Origin: a virus
DNA: 25,249 nt
Direction: 5' to 3' (one strand)
IMG/VR virus record: IMGVR_UViG_3300046011_000635
Location: 1-25,249 of that record
How positions within the stretch are numbered: position 1 is the first letter of the stretch; every line of letters begins with the position of its first letter. Shown one piece after another: positions 17,082 through 25,000 of the stretch. The position numbers and the translations under genes were made by a program. The notes under the pieces are model-generated. The model had not been told where the DNA came from. It did no database searches and worked only from the letters and a program-made list of their open reading frames with translations.

Positions 17082-18098
17082 ATGTCCAACTTATTCAAGA
17101 AGGCAGCAGTATTTACTGACATACATTTTGGTCTGAAGTCAAACAGTCTTGAGCATAATCAAGACTGTTCAGATTTCGTCGACTGGTTTATACAGACTGC
17201 CAAACAAGAAGGCTGTGAGACCTGTCTTTTCTTAGGTGATTACAATCACCATCGTGCAAGCATCAATATCCACACAATGCAGTATGGCTTACGTGCCCTC
17301 GAAAAACTAAATGATGCATTTGACACGGTGCATTTCATTCCAGGCAATCACGATTTATATTATCGTGATCGTAGAGATATTCATAGTGTTGAATGGGCAA
17401 AACATTTATCAAATGTTCATATTGTCAATGATTGGTTTAGTGAAGGTGATGTGACCATCGCGCCTTGGATCGTAGGAGACGAATATAAGAAACTGTCAAA
17501 GTTCAAAACAAAGTATTTGTTTTCGCATCTTGAACTGCCACACTTCTACATGAACGCAATGGTTGAGATGCCTGATCTTGGTGAGATCAATGATAACCAT
17601 GTATCGGGATTTGAACAAGTTTATAGTGGTCACTTTCACAAACGACAAGCACGTAAGAACATTTGGTATATGGGCAATGCATTCCCACATAACTATGCTG
17701 ATGCAGGTGATGATGCTAGAGGTATGATGATATTAGAATGGGGTCGTGACCCAGTATTCAAATCATGGCCACAACAACCTGTATTTCGTGTTTATAAACT
17801 AAGTGATATATTAGAAAATCCTGAGGGATTATTATTGCCAAGAGCAAGTGTCCGTGTGCATCTTGATATTGATATCAGCTATGAAGAAGCGAACTATATC
17901 AAAGAAACACTGATACCAAAACATCAACTACGTGAAATGGCATTGATACCAATCAAACTAGAACAACATCAATTGGATCTTGCCCCAGGTGAGTTGAAAT
18001 TTGAAAGCGTTGATCAGATAATAACAGATCAAATCAGTAATATTGAAAGTCAATTTTATGACAATAAATTATTACTAGAGATTTATAGGAACTTATGA
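17082..18098 (+). CDS. gp47: Recombination nuclease subunit gp47 (Mre11/SbcD-like)
   Basis: 338 residues, almost the length of T4 gp47 (339). Calcineurin-like phosphoesterase motifs are in order: FTDIH (D13, H15), GDYNHHR (G52-R58), GNHD (G88-D91) and SGHFHKR (H184, H186), supplying the ligands for two metal ions. gp47 with the ATPase gp46 processes DNA ends for recombination-dependent replication and degrades host DNA. The N-terminus MSNLFKKAAVFTDIHFGLKS is like that of cyanophage gp47. The stop overlaps the gp46 start by four bases (ATGA), giving coupled, balanced expression. There is no clear ribosome site before the ATG. Confidence 0.93.
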   Translation: MSNLFKKAAVFTDIHFGLKSNSLEHNQDCSDFVDWFIQTAKQEGCETCLFLGDYNHHRASINIHTMQYGLRALEKLNDAFDTVHFIPGNHDLYYRDRRDIHSVEWAKHLSNVHIVNDWFSEGDVTIAPWIVGDEYKKLSKFKTKYLFSHLELPHFYMNAMVEMPDLGEINDNHVSGFEQVYSGHFHKRQARKNIWYMGNAFPHNYADAGDDARGMMILEWGRDPVFKSWPQQPVFRVYKLSDILENPEGLLLPRASVRVHLDIDISYEEANYIKETLIPKHQLREMALIPIKLEQHQLDLAPGELKFESVDQIITDQISNIESQFYDNKLLLEIYRNL

Positions 18099-19858
18099 TT
18101 CATCTAAAGAATATCACATTACGAAACTTTTTAAGTATCGGCCAAGTCACGCAGGCTGTCAACTTTGACAGCAAAGAACTAACATTAATTCTTGGTGAGA
18201 ACCTAGATCTAGGTGGCGATGGCGCACGTAATGGCACTGGTAAGACTACATTGATTCAGGGATTAAGTTATGTATTGTTCGGTACTCCAATCAACAACAT
18301 ACGTAAAGATAATCTAGTCAATCGCACTAATGGCAAGGGCATGATGGTCACACTAGAGTTTAGTGTGAATGGTGTTGATTATAAGATTGAGCGTGGTCGC
18401 AAGCCAAACATACTAAAATTTTATGTAGATAATAAAGAAGAAGAATGTGTCAACGATGCTCAAGGTGAGAATAAGGAAACACAAGAGCATATTGAACGTG
18501 CTATAAACATGACACCCGATATGTTCAAGCATATCGTTGCATTGAATACTTATAGCGAACCGTTTTTGGCTATGAAAGCCAATGATCAACGTAATATCAT
18601 TGAACAGTTGCTTGGTATCACACTACTCAGTGAAAAAGCGGATCTAATCAAAGAACAAATCAAAAGTACAAAAGATAAAATTACCGAAGAAGAATATAAG
18701 AACAAAGCGATTGAAGAAGCCAATAAACGTATACAAGAACAAATCGACAATCTAAAGCGCAGAGCAAAACTGTGGGATACTAAGCACGATGAAGATTTGC
18801 AAAAACTACGTGACGATTTAGAGGAGTTACAAAAGATTGATATTGATCTTGAATTGCAAGGTCACAAAGACCTTACCCTTTATAATCAGCGAAAGAAAGA
18901 TCACGCAGACTTAGATAAAAGCATCAATAGAACAGAAGATGACAACAGTAAAGAAGAAAAGTCACTAAAGAAAATAGTAAAAGAATTAGAACAACTACAA
19001 GACCACAAGTGTTATGCTTGTGGTCAAGATTTCCATGATGAAAAACATACGAAGGTTGTAAAAGAAAAAGAAAAATCAAAGCGTGAGTGTGAAAAGAGCA
19101 TCAAGGAATATACTGAATTATTAGTAGAGCTAAAGAAAGCTAAAGAAGAATTAGGCCCTATCGGCAAGCAACCTAAGCTATATTACGATACAGAACAAGA
19201 GGCGTTCCAGCATCGTAGTCTAGTTGACAGTTTAGTGAAGTCGATAGACGAAAAAGCTAACGATGTGAACCCGTACAACGATCAAATAAGTGAAATGGAA
19301 AACCAAGCACTTCAAACTATATCTTTTGATAAGATCAACGAATATTCAAGATTGGTCGATCATCAAAAGTTCTTGCTTGACTTATTGACAAGTAAGGATA
19401 GTTTTGTGCGAAAGAAAATTATAGACCAAAACCTCAGTTATCTCAACGCAAGACTCACACACTACTTGGACAAGATAGGTCTGCCTCATCAAGTTATATT
19501 TTTGAATGACCTGTCGGTTGAGATAACTGAACTTGGACGCGAATTAGATTTCGATAATCTTAGTCGTGGTGAACGCAATCGTTTGATTCTTGGCTTATCA
19601 TTTGCTTTCCGTGATGTATGGGAAAGTTTATACAGACCAATCAATACATTGTTCATCGACGAATTGATTGATAGTGGATTAGATAGCATTGGTGTTGAAA
19701 ACAGCATGGCTATTCTCAAGGACATGAGCCGCAATCGTAATAAGAGCGTATGGCTAGTCAGTCACCGTGAAGAATTAGCAGGTCGTGTGCCTAGCGTATT
19801 GAAAGTAGTGAAAGAAAATGGATTTACTACGTATAATACTTGTCATGATTTGGCATAA
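18095..19858 (+). CDS. gp46: Recombination ATPase subunit gp46 (Rad50/SbcC-like)
   Basis: 587 residues; T4 gp46 is 560. The ABC/SMC motifs are all present: Walker A NGTGKTT (about 46-52), a Q-loop region (NTYSEPFLAM), a long charged coiled coil of about residues 180-420, a zinc hook CYAC (C306, C309) at its tip, the signature LSRGERNR (489-496), Walker B NTLFIDE (D522, E523) and an H-loop SHREE (H557). It pairs with gp47 as a DNA-end tethering and resection complex. The first part reads ITLRNFLSIGQVTQAVNFDS, the usual strand-loop of the family, with a GENLDLGGDGARNG loop typical of phage forms. It overlaps gp47 by four bases. Confidence 0.94.
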   Translation: MIHLKNITLRNFLSIGQVTQAVNFDSKELTLILGENLDLGGDGARNGTGKTTLIQGLSYVLFGTPINNIRKDNLVNRTNGKGMMVTLEFSVNGVDYKIERGRKPNILKFYVDNKEEECVNDAQGENKETQEHIERAINMTPDMFKHIVALNTYSEPFLAMKANDQRNIIEQLLGITLLSEKADLIKEQIKSTKDKITEEEYKNKAIEEANKRIQEQIDNLKRRAKLWDTKHDEDLQKLRDDLEELQKIDIDLELQGHKDLTLYNQRKKDHADLDKSINRTEDDNSKEEKSLKKIVKELEQLQDHKCYACGQDFHDEKHTKVVKEKEKSKRECEKSIKEYTELLVELKKAKEELGPIGKQPKLYYDTEQEAFQHRSLVDSLVKSIDEKANDVNPYNDQISEMENQALQTISFDKINEYSRLVDHQKFLLDLLTSKDSFVRKKIIDQNLSYLNARLTHYLDKIGLPHQVIFLNDLSVEITELGRELDFDNLSRGERNRLILGLSFAFRDVWESLYRPINTLFIDELIDSGLDSIGVENSMAILKDMSRNRNKSVWLVSHREELAGRVPSVLKVVKENGFTTYNTCHDLA

Positions 19859-19895
19859 ATTTTTCAGTCACACTTACAAGAGATAAAATATAGTC

Positions 19896-20465
19896 ATGCC
19901 TAATCCACAAAAGCAAAAAGGAAATAGTTTTGAGAGAGAAGTCGCTACTTTTCTCAGTGAATTGTTTAACGAAAGTTTTATACGTGCGCCTGGAAGCGGT
20001 GCATATGTAGGTGGAAAAAATCAAGTTCGTACACAAATCTTACACGAAGGACAGATACGCAGTTTCAAGGGTGATATTGTCCCTGGACAAAGTTTCAATA
20101 AGATGAATGCTGAATGTAAGAGTTACGCAGATTTCCCGTTTCATTTAGTTCTGACTGGTCATTGTAAAGTATTAGATGCGTGGTTAGATCAGATGATGTC
20201 TGTTGCTGAAAATGATGACCTAAATATATTGTTTATGAAATTCAACAGAAAAGGAAAATTTGTTTGTGTGCAAACATCTCTAACATGGGTGACAGATCAA
20301 TTTTTATATTATACAAGTGAAAAACACAAAGATTGGATAATAATTGAATGGGATCATTTCTTTAGGCTCAACAAAGACCTTCTTAAAACATACTGTTCTG
20401 GTATAAAAGACATCAAGTCAACAAACATTGTAGAAATCAATACTTTAGTCAATACAAACAATTAG
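19896..20465 (+). CDS. PD-(D/E)XK nuclease-like protein, possibly a Holliday-junction resolvase
   Basis: 189 residues, MPNPQKQKGNSFEREVATFL at the start. The N-terminal KGNSFERE (E13/E15), then KGDIVP (D60) and NAECKSY (E73-x-K75) fit the PD-(D/E)XK order E ... D ... ExK. GSGAYVGGKNQ in between resembles the glycine-rich turn of archaeal Hjc-type and related resolvases. It follows gp46 by 37 bases on the same strand, so a role in recombination or DNA-end processing is plausible. An AAGAGA about 14 bases before the ATG is a weak ribosome site. The last 90 residues (YTSEKHKDWIIIEWDHFFRL) have no motif I can name. Substrate is inferred, not shown. Confidence 0.7.
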   Translation: MPNPQKQKGNSFEREVATFLSELFNESFIRAPGSGAYVGGKNQVRTQILHEGQIRSFKGDIVPGQSFNKMNAECKSYADFPFHLVLTGHCKVLDAWLDQMMSVAENDDLNILFMKFNRKGKFVCVQTSLTWVTDQFLYYTSEKHKDWIIIEWDHFFRLNKDLLKTYCSGIKDIKSTNIVEINTLVNTNN

Positions 20466-20468
20466 TCT

Positions 20469-20485
20469 GATAGGGGTGCCCTATC
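20469..20485 (+). terminator. Hairpin right after the nuclease gene
   Basis: A 7-bp perfect stem GATAGGG/CCCTATC with a GTG loop begins four bases after the TAG stop. There is no T-run behind it, so it may be a 3'-end-protecting hairpin or the first helix of the structured region and not a true intrinsic terminator. Confidence 0.35.
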
Positions 20486-20765
20486 CTCCTTGAGCAAGTC
20501 TAGTTTACTAGTCACCTGCGGATCTGGAGTAAAGACACATATTAATATGTGTCGAATACCGAGTGGGCAATCGACAGGTTTGCGAACCCACAATGAGTAC
20601 ATATCTTATTTCGTTTTGCTGATATGTAACATGCGTTGCAGTAGATGATGAGTCTACAACTACAGTCCATAAACTTTACAGTGCAACCGGTAGCGTGATA
20701 CATCACAACAGGGTAGTGTCACGGGAACAAACGACATGGGTAATGGGCAGGCAAGTCCTTTATTG

Positions 20766-20791
20766 ATGGTAGTGCTGAATAGCACTACCAT
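20766..20791 (+). other. Perfect 11-bp hairpin with GAAT tetraloop
   Basis: ATGGTAGTGCT and AGCACTACCAT are exact reverse complements around GAAT. It is the strongest single helix in the non-coding region. It has no following T-run on the plus strand, so termination is not its obvious job. Confidence 0.75.
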
Positions 20792-20861
20792 GGGTTCAAA
20801 GCGGCAAGTAATATAAATCCTTAAATAATAAAACTACTGAGTGAGCGATAGCGAACGAAGT

Positions 20862-20878
20862 GTTGTCCGAAGGACAAC
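20862..20878 (-). terminator. Hairpin right after the gp26 -1 frame stop
   Basis: On the minus strand GTTGTCC-TTC-GGACAAC begins immediately after the TAA at 20881-20879. A 7-bp stem directly at the end of the convergent gene suits a terminator or mRNA 3'-end. A T-rich stretch only follows about 30 bases later, so classical intrinsic termination is doubtful. Confidence 0.5.
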
Positions 20879-21115
20879 TTAAAAGTAATTTAATCCAGTT
20901 TTCTTAACCGTTTCCATGTGTTCTTCTATAATCTCATTGATGAATTTTCTTTCGGAATTAGACATGTTAAGGATGTCTTGGTAACTAGCACCACCGCGAA
21001 GATGCCAAGCCATGGATAATGCTGATTTTTTAATGCCCCCGACTTCTGTTTCCATACTTTTAATTAACTTCTCAACCTCATCGGGGGTTGCGTTTAGAAG
21101 CCTTAGCCGAAAAAA
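20879..21115 (-). CDS. Frameshift-encoded C-terminal extension of gp26 (gp51-position reading frame)
   Basis: In the -1 frame relative to gp26 an open frame runs from the slippery site to the TAA at 20881-20879, adding 76 residues that begin RLRLLNATPDEVEKLIKSME and end with ETVKKTGLNYF. The central LSMAWHLRGGASYQDILNMS followed by SERKFINEIIEE looks like a conserved helical domain that I associate with a small ORF after gp26 in marine T4-like phages. There is no ATG, GTG or TTG before codon 19 of this frame; an ATG at 21055-21053 would give only 58 residues and would skip the DEVEKLIKS part. In T4 the gene after 26 is 51, a baseplate hub assembly factor, so a gp51-like role is possible by position. 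A fused product would have 349 residues. Confidence 0.65.
   Translation of the reverse strand, partial: FFRLRLLNATPDEVEKLIKSMETEVGGIKKSALSMAWHLRGGASYQDILNMSNSERKFINEIIEEHMETVKKTGLNYF
21036..21090 (-). promoter_or_regulatory. Possible frameshift-stimulating structure (hairpin or pseudoknot)
   Basis: On the minus strand CAACC (21090-21086) pairs with GGTTG (21077-21073) around an 8-base loop. The CCCGA in and beside that loop (21085-21081) is complementary to TCGGG downstream (21042-21038), allowing a pseudoknot; without stem 1 the pair extends to seven, CCCCCGA/TCGGGGG. The spacer from the slippery site is about 18 bases, longer than the usual 5-9, so its effect is uncertain. Confidence 0.35.
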
Positions 21116-21927
21116 TCGCTAGCGTTCAATGTGAAGGGTTGTTTATATTCATGGCTGCATCCGGCGCATTGAATATCTAATGGTTTTAATTCTGTGCTTG
21201 CTTTGAGATTAGTATTATAATCTCTCATGGTTTCATACATGCCAGCATCACAATTACGTAGGAAATCTAAAATAAAATCTTTCTCACGCACAACACCATT
21301 GGGGGTTTGGATATATTCTATTGATTTTGAAATCAATTGCATGGTTATATCAGTGATGCTTTTGATAGCTACTTGTGTTGCAGCTATTTTTTGCTTTTCA
21401 TCTTGAATCTTTTCAATCTCAGCAAAACTCTTTTGAACATCAAATTGACCCAATGCCGCTTCATTCATCTCGGCATAAGTCATTGGTTTAAATTTTATGG
21501 ATAAATTATTAATTTCTAATTTTTGATCGTAGTTACCCTGTTTTAAAGTTTGTAAAACATTGACTAAATTTACTCCATACGTATTTGTTTCTTTACATGA
21601 AGGACATGATGTAGTGACATCTAAGGTAGTATCGCCGCCGGCAGCTCTTATACCGATCAATATTGCGTCTAGATCGCTTGTTGTCAATCTCCAAGGATCT
21701 TTAATATTTGGTAAGCAACTTTTAATCACATCCGCAACAGCATTGCCGTTGAACAATGCATCAGGCGTTCTTAATGATATTTCATCGATTGCTGTCATAG
21801 GATAAACCGGCAATTCGCCGTTTTCCGGCATGTCTATCACATCAGGGCTATAGTCTTTACCCCTACTAGGTAGATTGATAAACACGGCTGGTCTACGGAA
21901 GTACTGTTTTAGCGGATTATTGTCCAT
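21103..21927 (-). CDS. gp26: Baseplate hub subunit gp26
   Basis: 274 residues. The motifs VFINLPSRGKDYSPDVIDMP, then PVYPMTAIDEISLRTPDALF, NGNAVADVIKSCLPNIKDPW and LTTSDLDAILIGIRAAGGDT are those of the T4-type baseplate protein family that includes gp26. Two CxxC pairs (C108/C111 and C254/C257) could hold a zinc ion. T4 gp26 is 208 residues. The ribosome site AAGAGG lies about 9 bases before the ATG. The gene ends with codons GAT TTT TTC GGC TAA, which contain a slippery T TTT TTC heptamer two codons before the stop. It is divergent from the tape-measure gene and shares a promoter region with it. In T4 the 26-51 pair also lies close to the tape measure gene 29. Confidence 0.82.
   Translation of the reverse strand: MDNNPLKQYFRRPAVFINLPSRGKDYSPDVIDMPENGELPVYPMTAIDEISLRTPDALFNGNAVADVIKSCLPNIKDPWRLTTSDLDAILIGIRAAGGDTTLDVTTSCPSCKETNTYGVNLVNVLQTLKQGNYDQKLEINNLSIKFKPMTYAEMNEAALGQFDVQKSFAEIEKIQDEKQKIAATQVAIKSITDITMQLISKSIEYIQTPNGVVREKDFILDFLRNCDAGMYETMRDYNTNLKASTELKPLDIQCAGCSHEYKQPFTLNASDFFG
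21109..21115 (-). promoter_or_regulatory. Programmed -1 frameshift site T TTT TTC in gp26
   Basis: The minus strand from 21115 to 21109 reads TTTTTTC, and in the gp26 frame this splits as T TTT TTC, matching X XXY YYZ. After slippage by -1 the next codon is CGG and the frame stays open for 76 codons, while the 0 frame stops one codon (GGC) later. The match of heptamer phase, stop position and open frame is the main evidence. Confidence 0.65.
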
Positions 21928-21946
21928 ATATTAAACCTCTTTAAAT

Positions 21947-21962
21947 TTGGCATTTTTGCCAA
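21947..21962 (-). other. Small hairpin in the gp26 leader
   Basis: TTGGCA and TGCCAA pair around four A (minus strand) in the leader between the late promoter and the gp26 ribosome site. Such leader hairpins may stabilise late mRNA; no function is shown. Confidence 0.4.
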
Positions 21963-21963
21963 T

Positions 21964-21971
21964 TATAAATA
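21964..21971 (+). promoter_or_regulatory. Late promoter of the tape measure gene (TATAAATA)
   Basis: A perfect T4 late consensus on the plus strand, 44 bases before the ATG at 22015, giving a leader of roughly 37 bases. It lies 12 bases from an oppositely oriented copy. Confidence 0.7.
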
Positions 21972-21983
21972 TATAAGTTGAGA

Positions 21984-21991
21984 TATTTATA
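21984..21991 (-). promoter_or_regulatory. Late promoter of gp26 (TATAAATA)
   Basis: A perfect late consensus on the minus strand, 57 bases before the gp26 ATG, giving a leader of about 50 bases. With the plus-strand copy it forms an inverted pair spanning 28 bases. Confidence 0.7.
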
Positions 21992-22014
21992 ATTAGGTAA
22001 AATACCCATAAAAA

Positions 22015-25000
22015 ATGACACCCGAACAATTACAAGACCTGTCCAATAATCTAAACGATCTACGTGCAGCTATTAATCAAATAGCAGGTGCAAGTAGCAT
22101 CATGGCTAATAGTCTTAACAGAACTATACAGGGTTTAGGACAAGTCGATCCTACATTTAGACGAGCGGCATCAGCATTAGACGAAAGTGTTAATAGAACA
22201 AGACAAGCAGGAAATGCTATTCAACAAGAACAGCAGGTTGCAGCTCAAACAATTAGAAGAAATGCACAAGATCAAGAAAATGCTACTAGGGGTTATGTAG
22301 CATCTTTAAGAACTTTAACTAATGGACTAACATCGGCAACAGCTAGTTTGCAAAATCTATCTGGGATAGCGCAAATTGCAGGTAATTCAGTTTCTTCATT
22401 AGGTATAAAAATGGGCGCTGCCGGGGATAAAGCTGATGCGCTTGGAAGATTTGTTACCGGTATCGGCGAGAATATTTTTAAACAAGCGGAAGCATATAAC
22501 GCTTTAAAAAACTCATTGCAACGAATGGGTGCTGCAGGAGAACATACAGCATCTAGCCTATACCAGTACGGTAAAGCAGCAGGATTATACAGTGAAACAT
22601 TAGGTTACATGCTCGGCCCAATAAAAGCATTGGGTACTAATATAATATCATTAGGAAGAGGCGCTGGCGATGCTCAAAGAGCATTCATGGAGATGCTCCA
22701 AGTCAGCGATGACCAAAGAGCAATGTTTGCTCGTTTGGGCATGTTTCAAGAAGATTTAATTGCTAGACAAGCAGATTATGTAGCACAACAACAAGCAGCT
22801 GGTATCAGTATCAGGAACATGAATACTGATATGCAAAGTTTGCGTAAAGCAAGCCTTGACTATGTAAGAAGTTTATATGACTTGAGTGCATTGACCGGTC
22901 AATCAATCGAACAAGAAAGAGAAAAACAAAAAGAGGCTGTTTACGAACGTAGATTAATGACCGAAATGTTCGCTAAACAAGCGGAAGCTGCTCGCTTAAG
23001 AAGAGAAGCCGATCAAGCTGAAGCGTTAGGCACTCCGGAAGGTTTAGAAGAGGCAAGAAGAAAACGCGGTGAAGCGGCAGCGTTAGATAGACAAGTTCAG
23101 GCACAAGAAAAATTAATAAGATCATTAAGCGAATTGCCAAAAGAAATGCGCGATGGCATTATCGGGGCAATGACAACAGGCGGTATAGTTAATGAAGGTG
23201 CAGAAGTACTAGCACGCCAGGGTGTTCTTGATGACATCTTAGAAATAACAAGTAACCTAAAAGAACGTGCGGAAAGAGGAGAGCAAGTCGATCCAGAAAT
23301 GGAAGCCCAACGCATTATGCAATTGATCGGTGAGGGTCAAGCACAAAATGCTGAAGTATTAAAAAATGCATTGTTAGTAGGCGGCGACGAACTTGCTAGA
23401 AAATTAGGTTTTAGTATCAAAGATATAGAATTTGCTAGAGATCAATTAGGTAGAGATCGCCCAGCAGAACTTGAAGCAGCCAGACGTAGAAGAGAAGCAG
23501 CAGAAGCCGGAGGTCAAGATTTAGTTTCTGATACTGCCGCAAGATTGCAAGGACTTTCTATCGCATTAAATCAAGCCGGAGAAGAACTAACTGCTGCAAC
23601 TAGTCCCTTTATTCAAGGATTTAATTTAGTAACAAATGAATCTGTAAGAACAGCAGGTGCAATACAATCTTTAGGAGAAGCTGCTGTTGATGCTATTGGT
23701 AAAATAGCCTCAACAACACAGGGTTTGTTACAAAATGCAGCAAATGCAAGTGATAAATTTTCAGGAATACCAACTCAAGGAGGTAGCAGTACAATAGGAC
23801 GTAGACTCCCTGTTGATCAACAGGGTACAACACCTTCGCCTGTCGCACCAGTTGCAGCCCCTACCACACAAGAAACACAACCTCCTACTACACCAGCTGA
23901 TACTACGCAGGTTGCGCCTACTGCCACAGCTACACCTGTACCTACATATGCCCCTATCACTGTTGAAACAAATTTAGGAAATAGAATCACATTAAATGCA
24001 GGTGCTGTTGGAAAAATTGCAGGACAAATTAAAGAAGGAAAAAATAGAGACCAATTAAGAGGGGAAATAAGAAAATTAATTGGTAACAACACAAATTATA
24101 ATCAAGCAACTATTGATAAAATTATTGATAAAGTTGCTGAAGTTGCAAATTTACCTAAACCAGCTGGAAGTGCCGCAACAGCTACACCGACTACACCTGC
24201 AGCACAAGTTCCGACACAAGTACCAGAAGCTGTGCCGACTACACCTGTAACGGAAGTTCCGACACAAGTACCAGAAGCTGTGCCGACTACACCTGTAACG
24301 GAAGTTCCGACACAAGTACCTACAGTAGCACCGTCTACTACCAATGCTCCACCGGTAACTGGTGCAAGACCTGAACCAGCTACAGTTGCTAGACCTAGCC
24401 CAACTGCTACAGGTACACAAAGACCTCGAGTAACAACACCTGCCGCCGGCACTGTTGCACCTAGAGATTTAGACGTATCAACTCCTAAAGTAATTGATAC
24501 TGTAAGCTCAGAACAACGTAATTGGCAAAATCGTGAAAATGAGTTACGTAATCGTTTAAGCGATATGGTGCGTAATAAAAAATCAATCACTAAAGATCAA
24601 GCAAATCAGATTTTAGATTACTATGATACATTAAAAGATAAGCCAGGTGCTATACCAACTGTTGATCAAATTATTCAGAATTCTGGAGCGTTGCGTAGAC
24701 CTACTACGGCGACAACAGCGCCAGTCAATACAAATGGCGCCCGCCCAGAAGCAGCACCTAGAGTACAGGCAAATTTACGTAGACCTAGAGAGGTAACTCC
24801 GCCGGCTGATTTAGCAAGAAGAGCTGGATATAGAGAAACATTACCTGGTAATGTTAATACTTCATTACCTGAAATGATAGAAGCAGGATTGCCACCAAGC
24901 GCATTACGCGGCAGCGGTATACAAGAACCGTTAGGGGGCGACAGAGATCCAGGAACATTTGACACGCACGGCGAAGGTGCTCAAATCGATCCAAGATTAT

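Larger units (their letters stand above)
20466..20861 (+). ncRNA. Hairpin-rich non-coding region, candidate structured RNA
   Basis: No open frame of note exists here, yet perfect helices are dense: GATAGGG/CCCTATC (20469-20485), the palindrome GACACATATTAATATGTGTC (20534-20553), GTGGG/CCCAC (20563-20591) around GGTT-TGCG-AACC, ACATATC/GATATGT (20599-20627), GTTGCA/TGCAAC (20635-20640 with 20682-20687) stacked on GTAGA/TCTAC (20641-20657), CGTGATAC/GTGTCACG (20694-20701 with 20716-20723), and ATGGTAGTGCT/AGCACTACCAT with a GAAT loop (20766-20791). The CGTGATAC helix uses a U-G pair that works only in plus-strand RNA, which hints at that strand. GAACCCA (20584-20590) can also pair with TGGGTTC (20791-20797), a possible long-range contact. 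I could not assign a known family; it is not a tRNA or tmRNA by eye. Confidence 0.4.

Noticed and set aside
20760-20820. A tRNA-like GGTTCAA segment after the 11-bp hairpin
   Set aside because: No acceptor stem, D arm or anticodon arm can be drawn around it, so it is not a tRNA gene.
20811-20820. TATAAATC near the end of the non-coding region as a late promoter
   Set aside because: The octamer is imperfect and points on the plus strand into the 3' end of a convergent gene, so no sensible target exists.
20879-21109. Simple sequencing or assembly error splitting one gp26 gene
   Set aside because: Not fully excluded, because a T-run is error-prone, but the exact slippery phase and the conserved-looking separate domain argue for a real frameshift site.
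24208-24320. Tandem repeats as a CRISPR array
   Set aside because: The copies are directly adjacent with no spacers and are in frame inside a coding region.
23817-24965. Several long minus-strand open frames, some with Cys/Val/Gly-rich repeats
   Set aside because: They are antisense shadows of the tape measure gene; their repeats arise from the 48-bp tandem repeat and Pro/Thr-rich codons.
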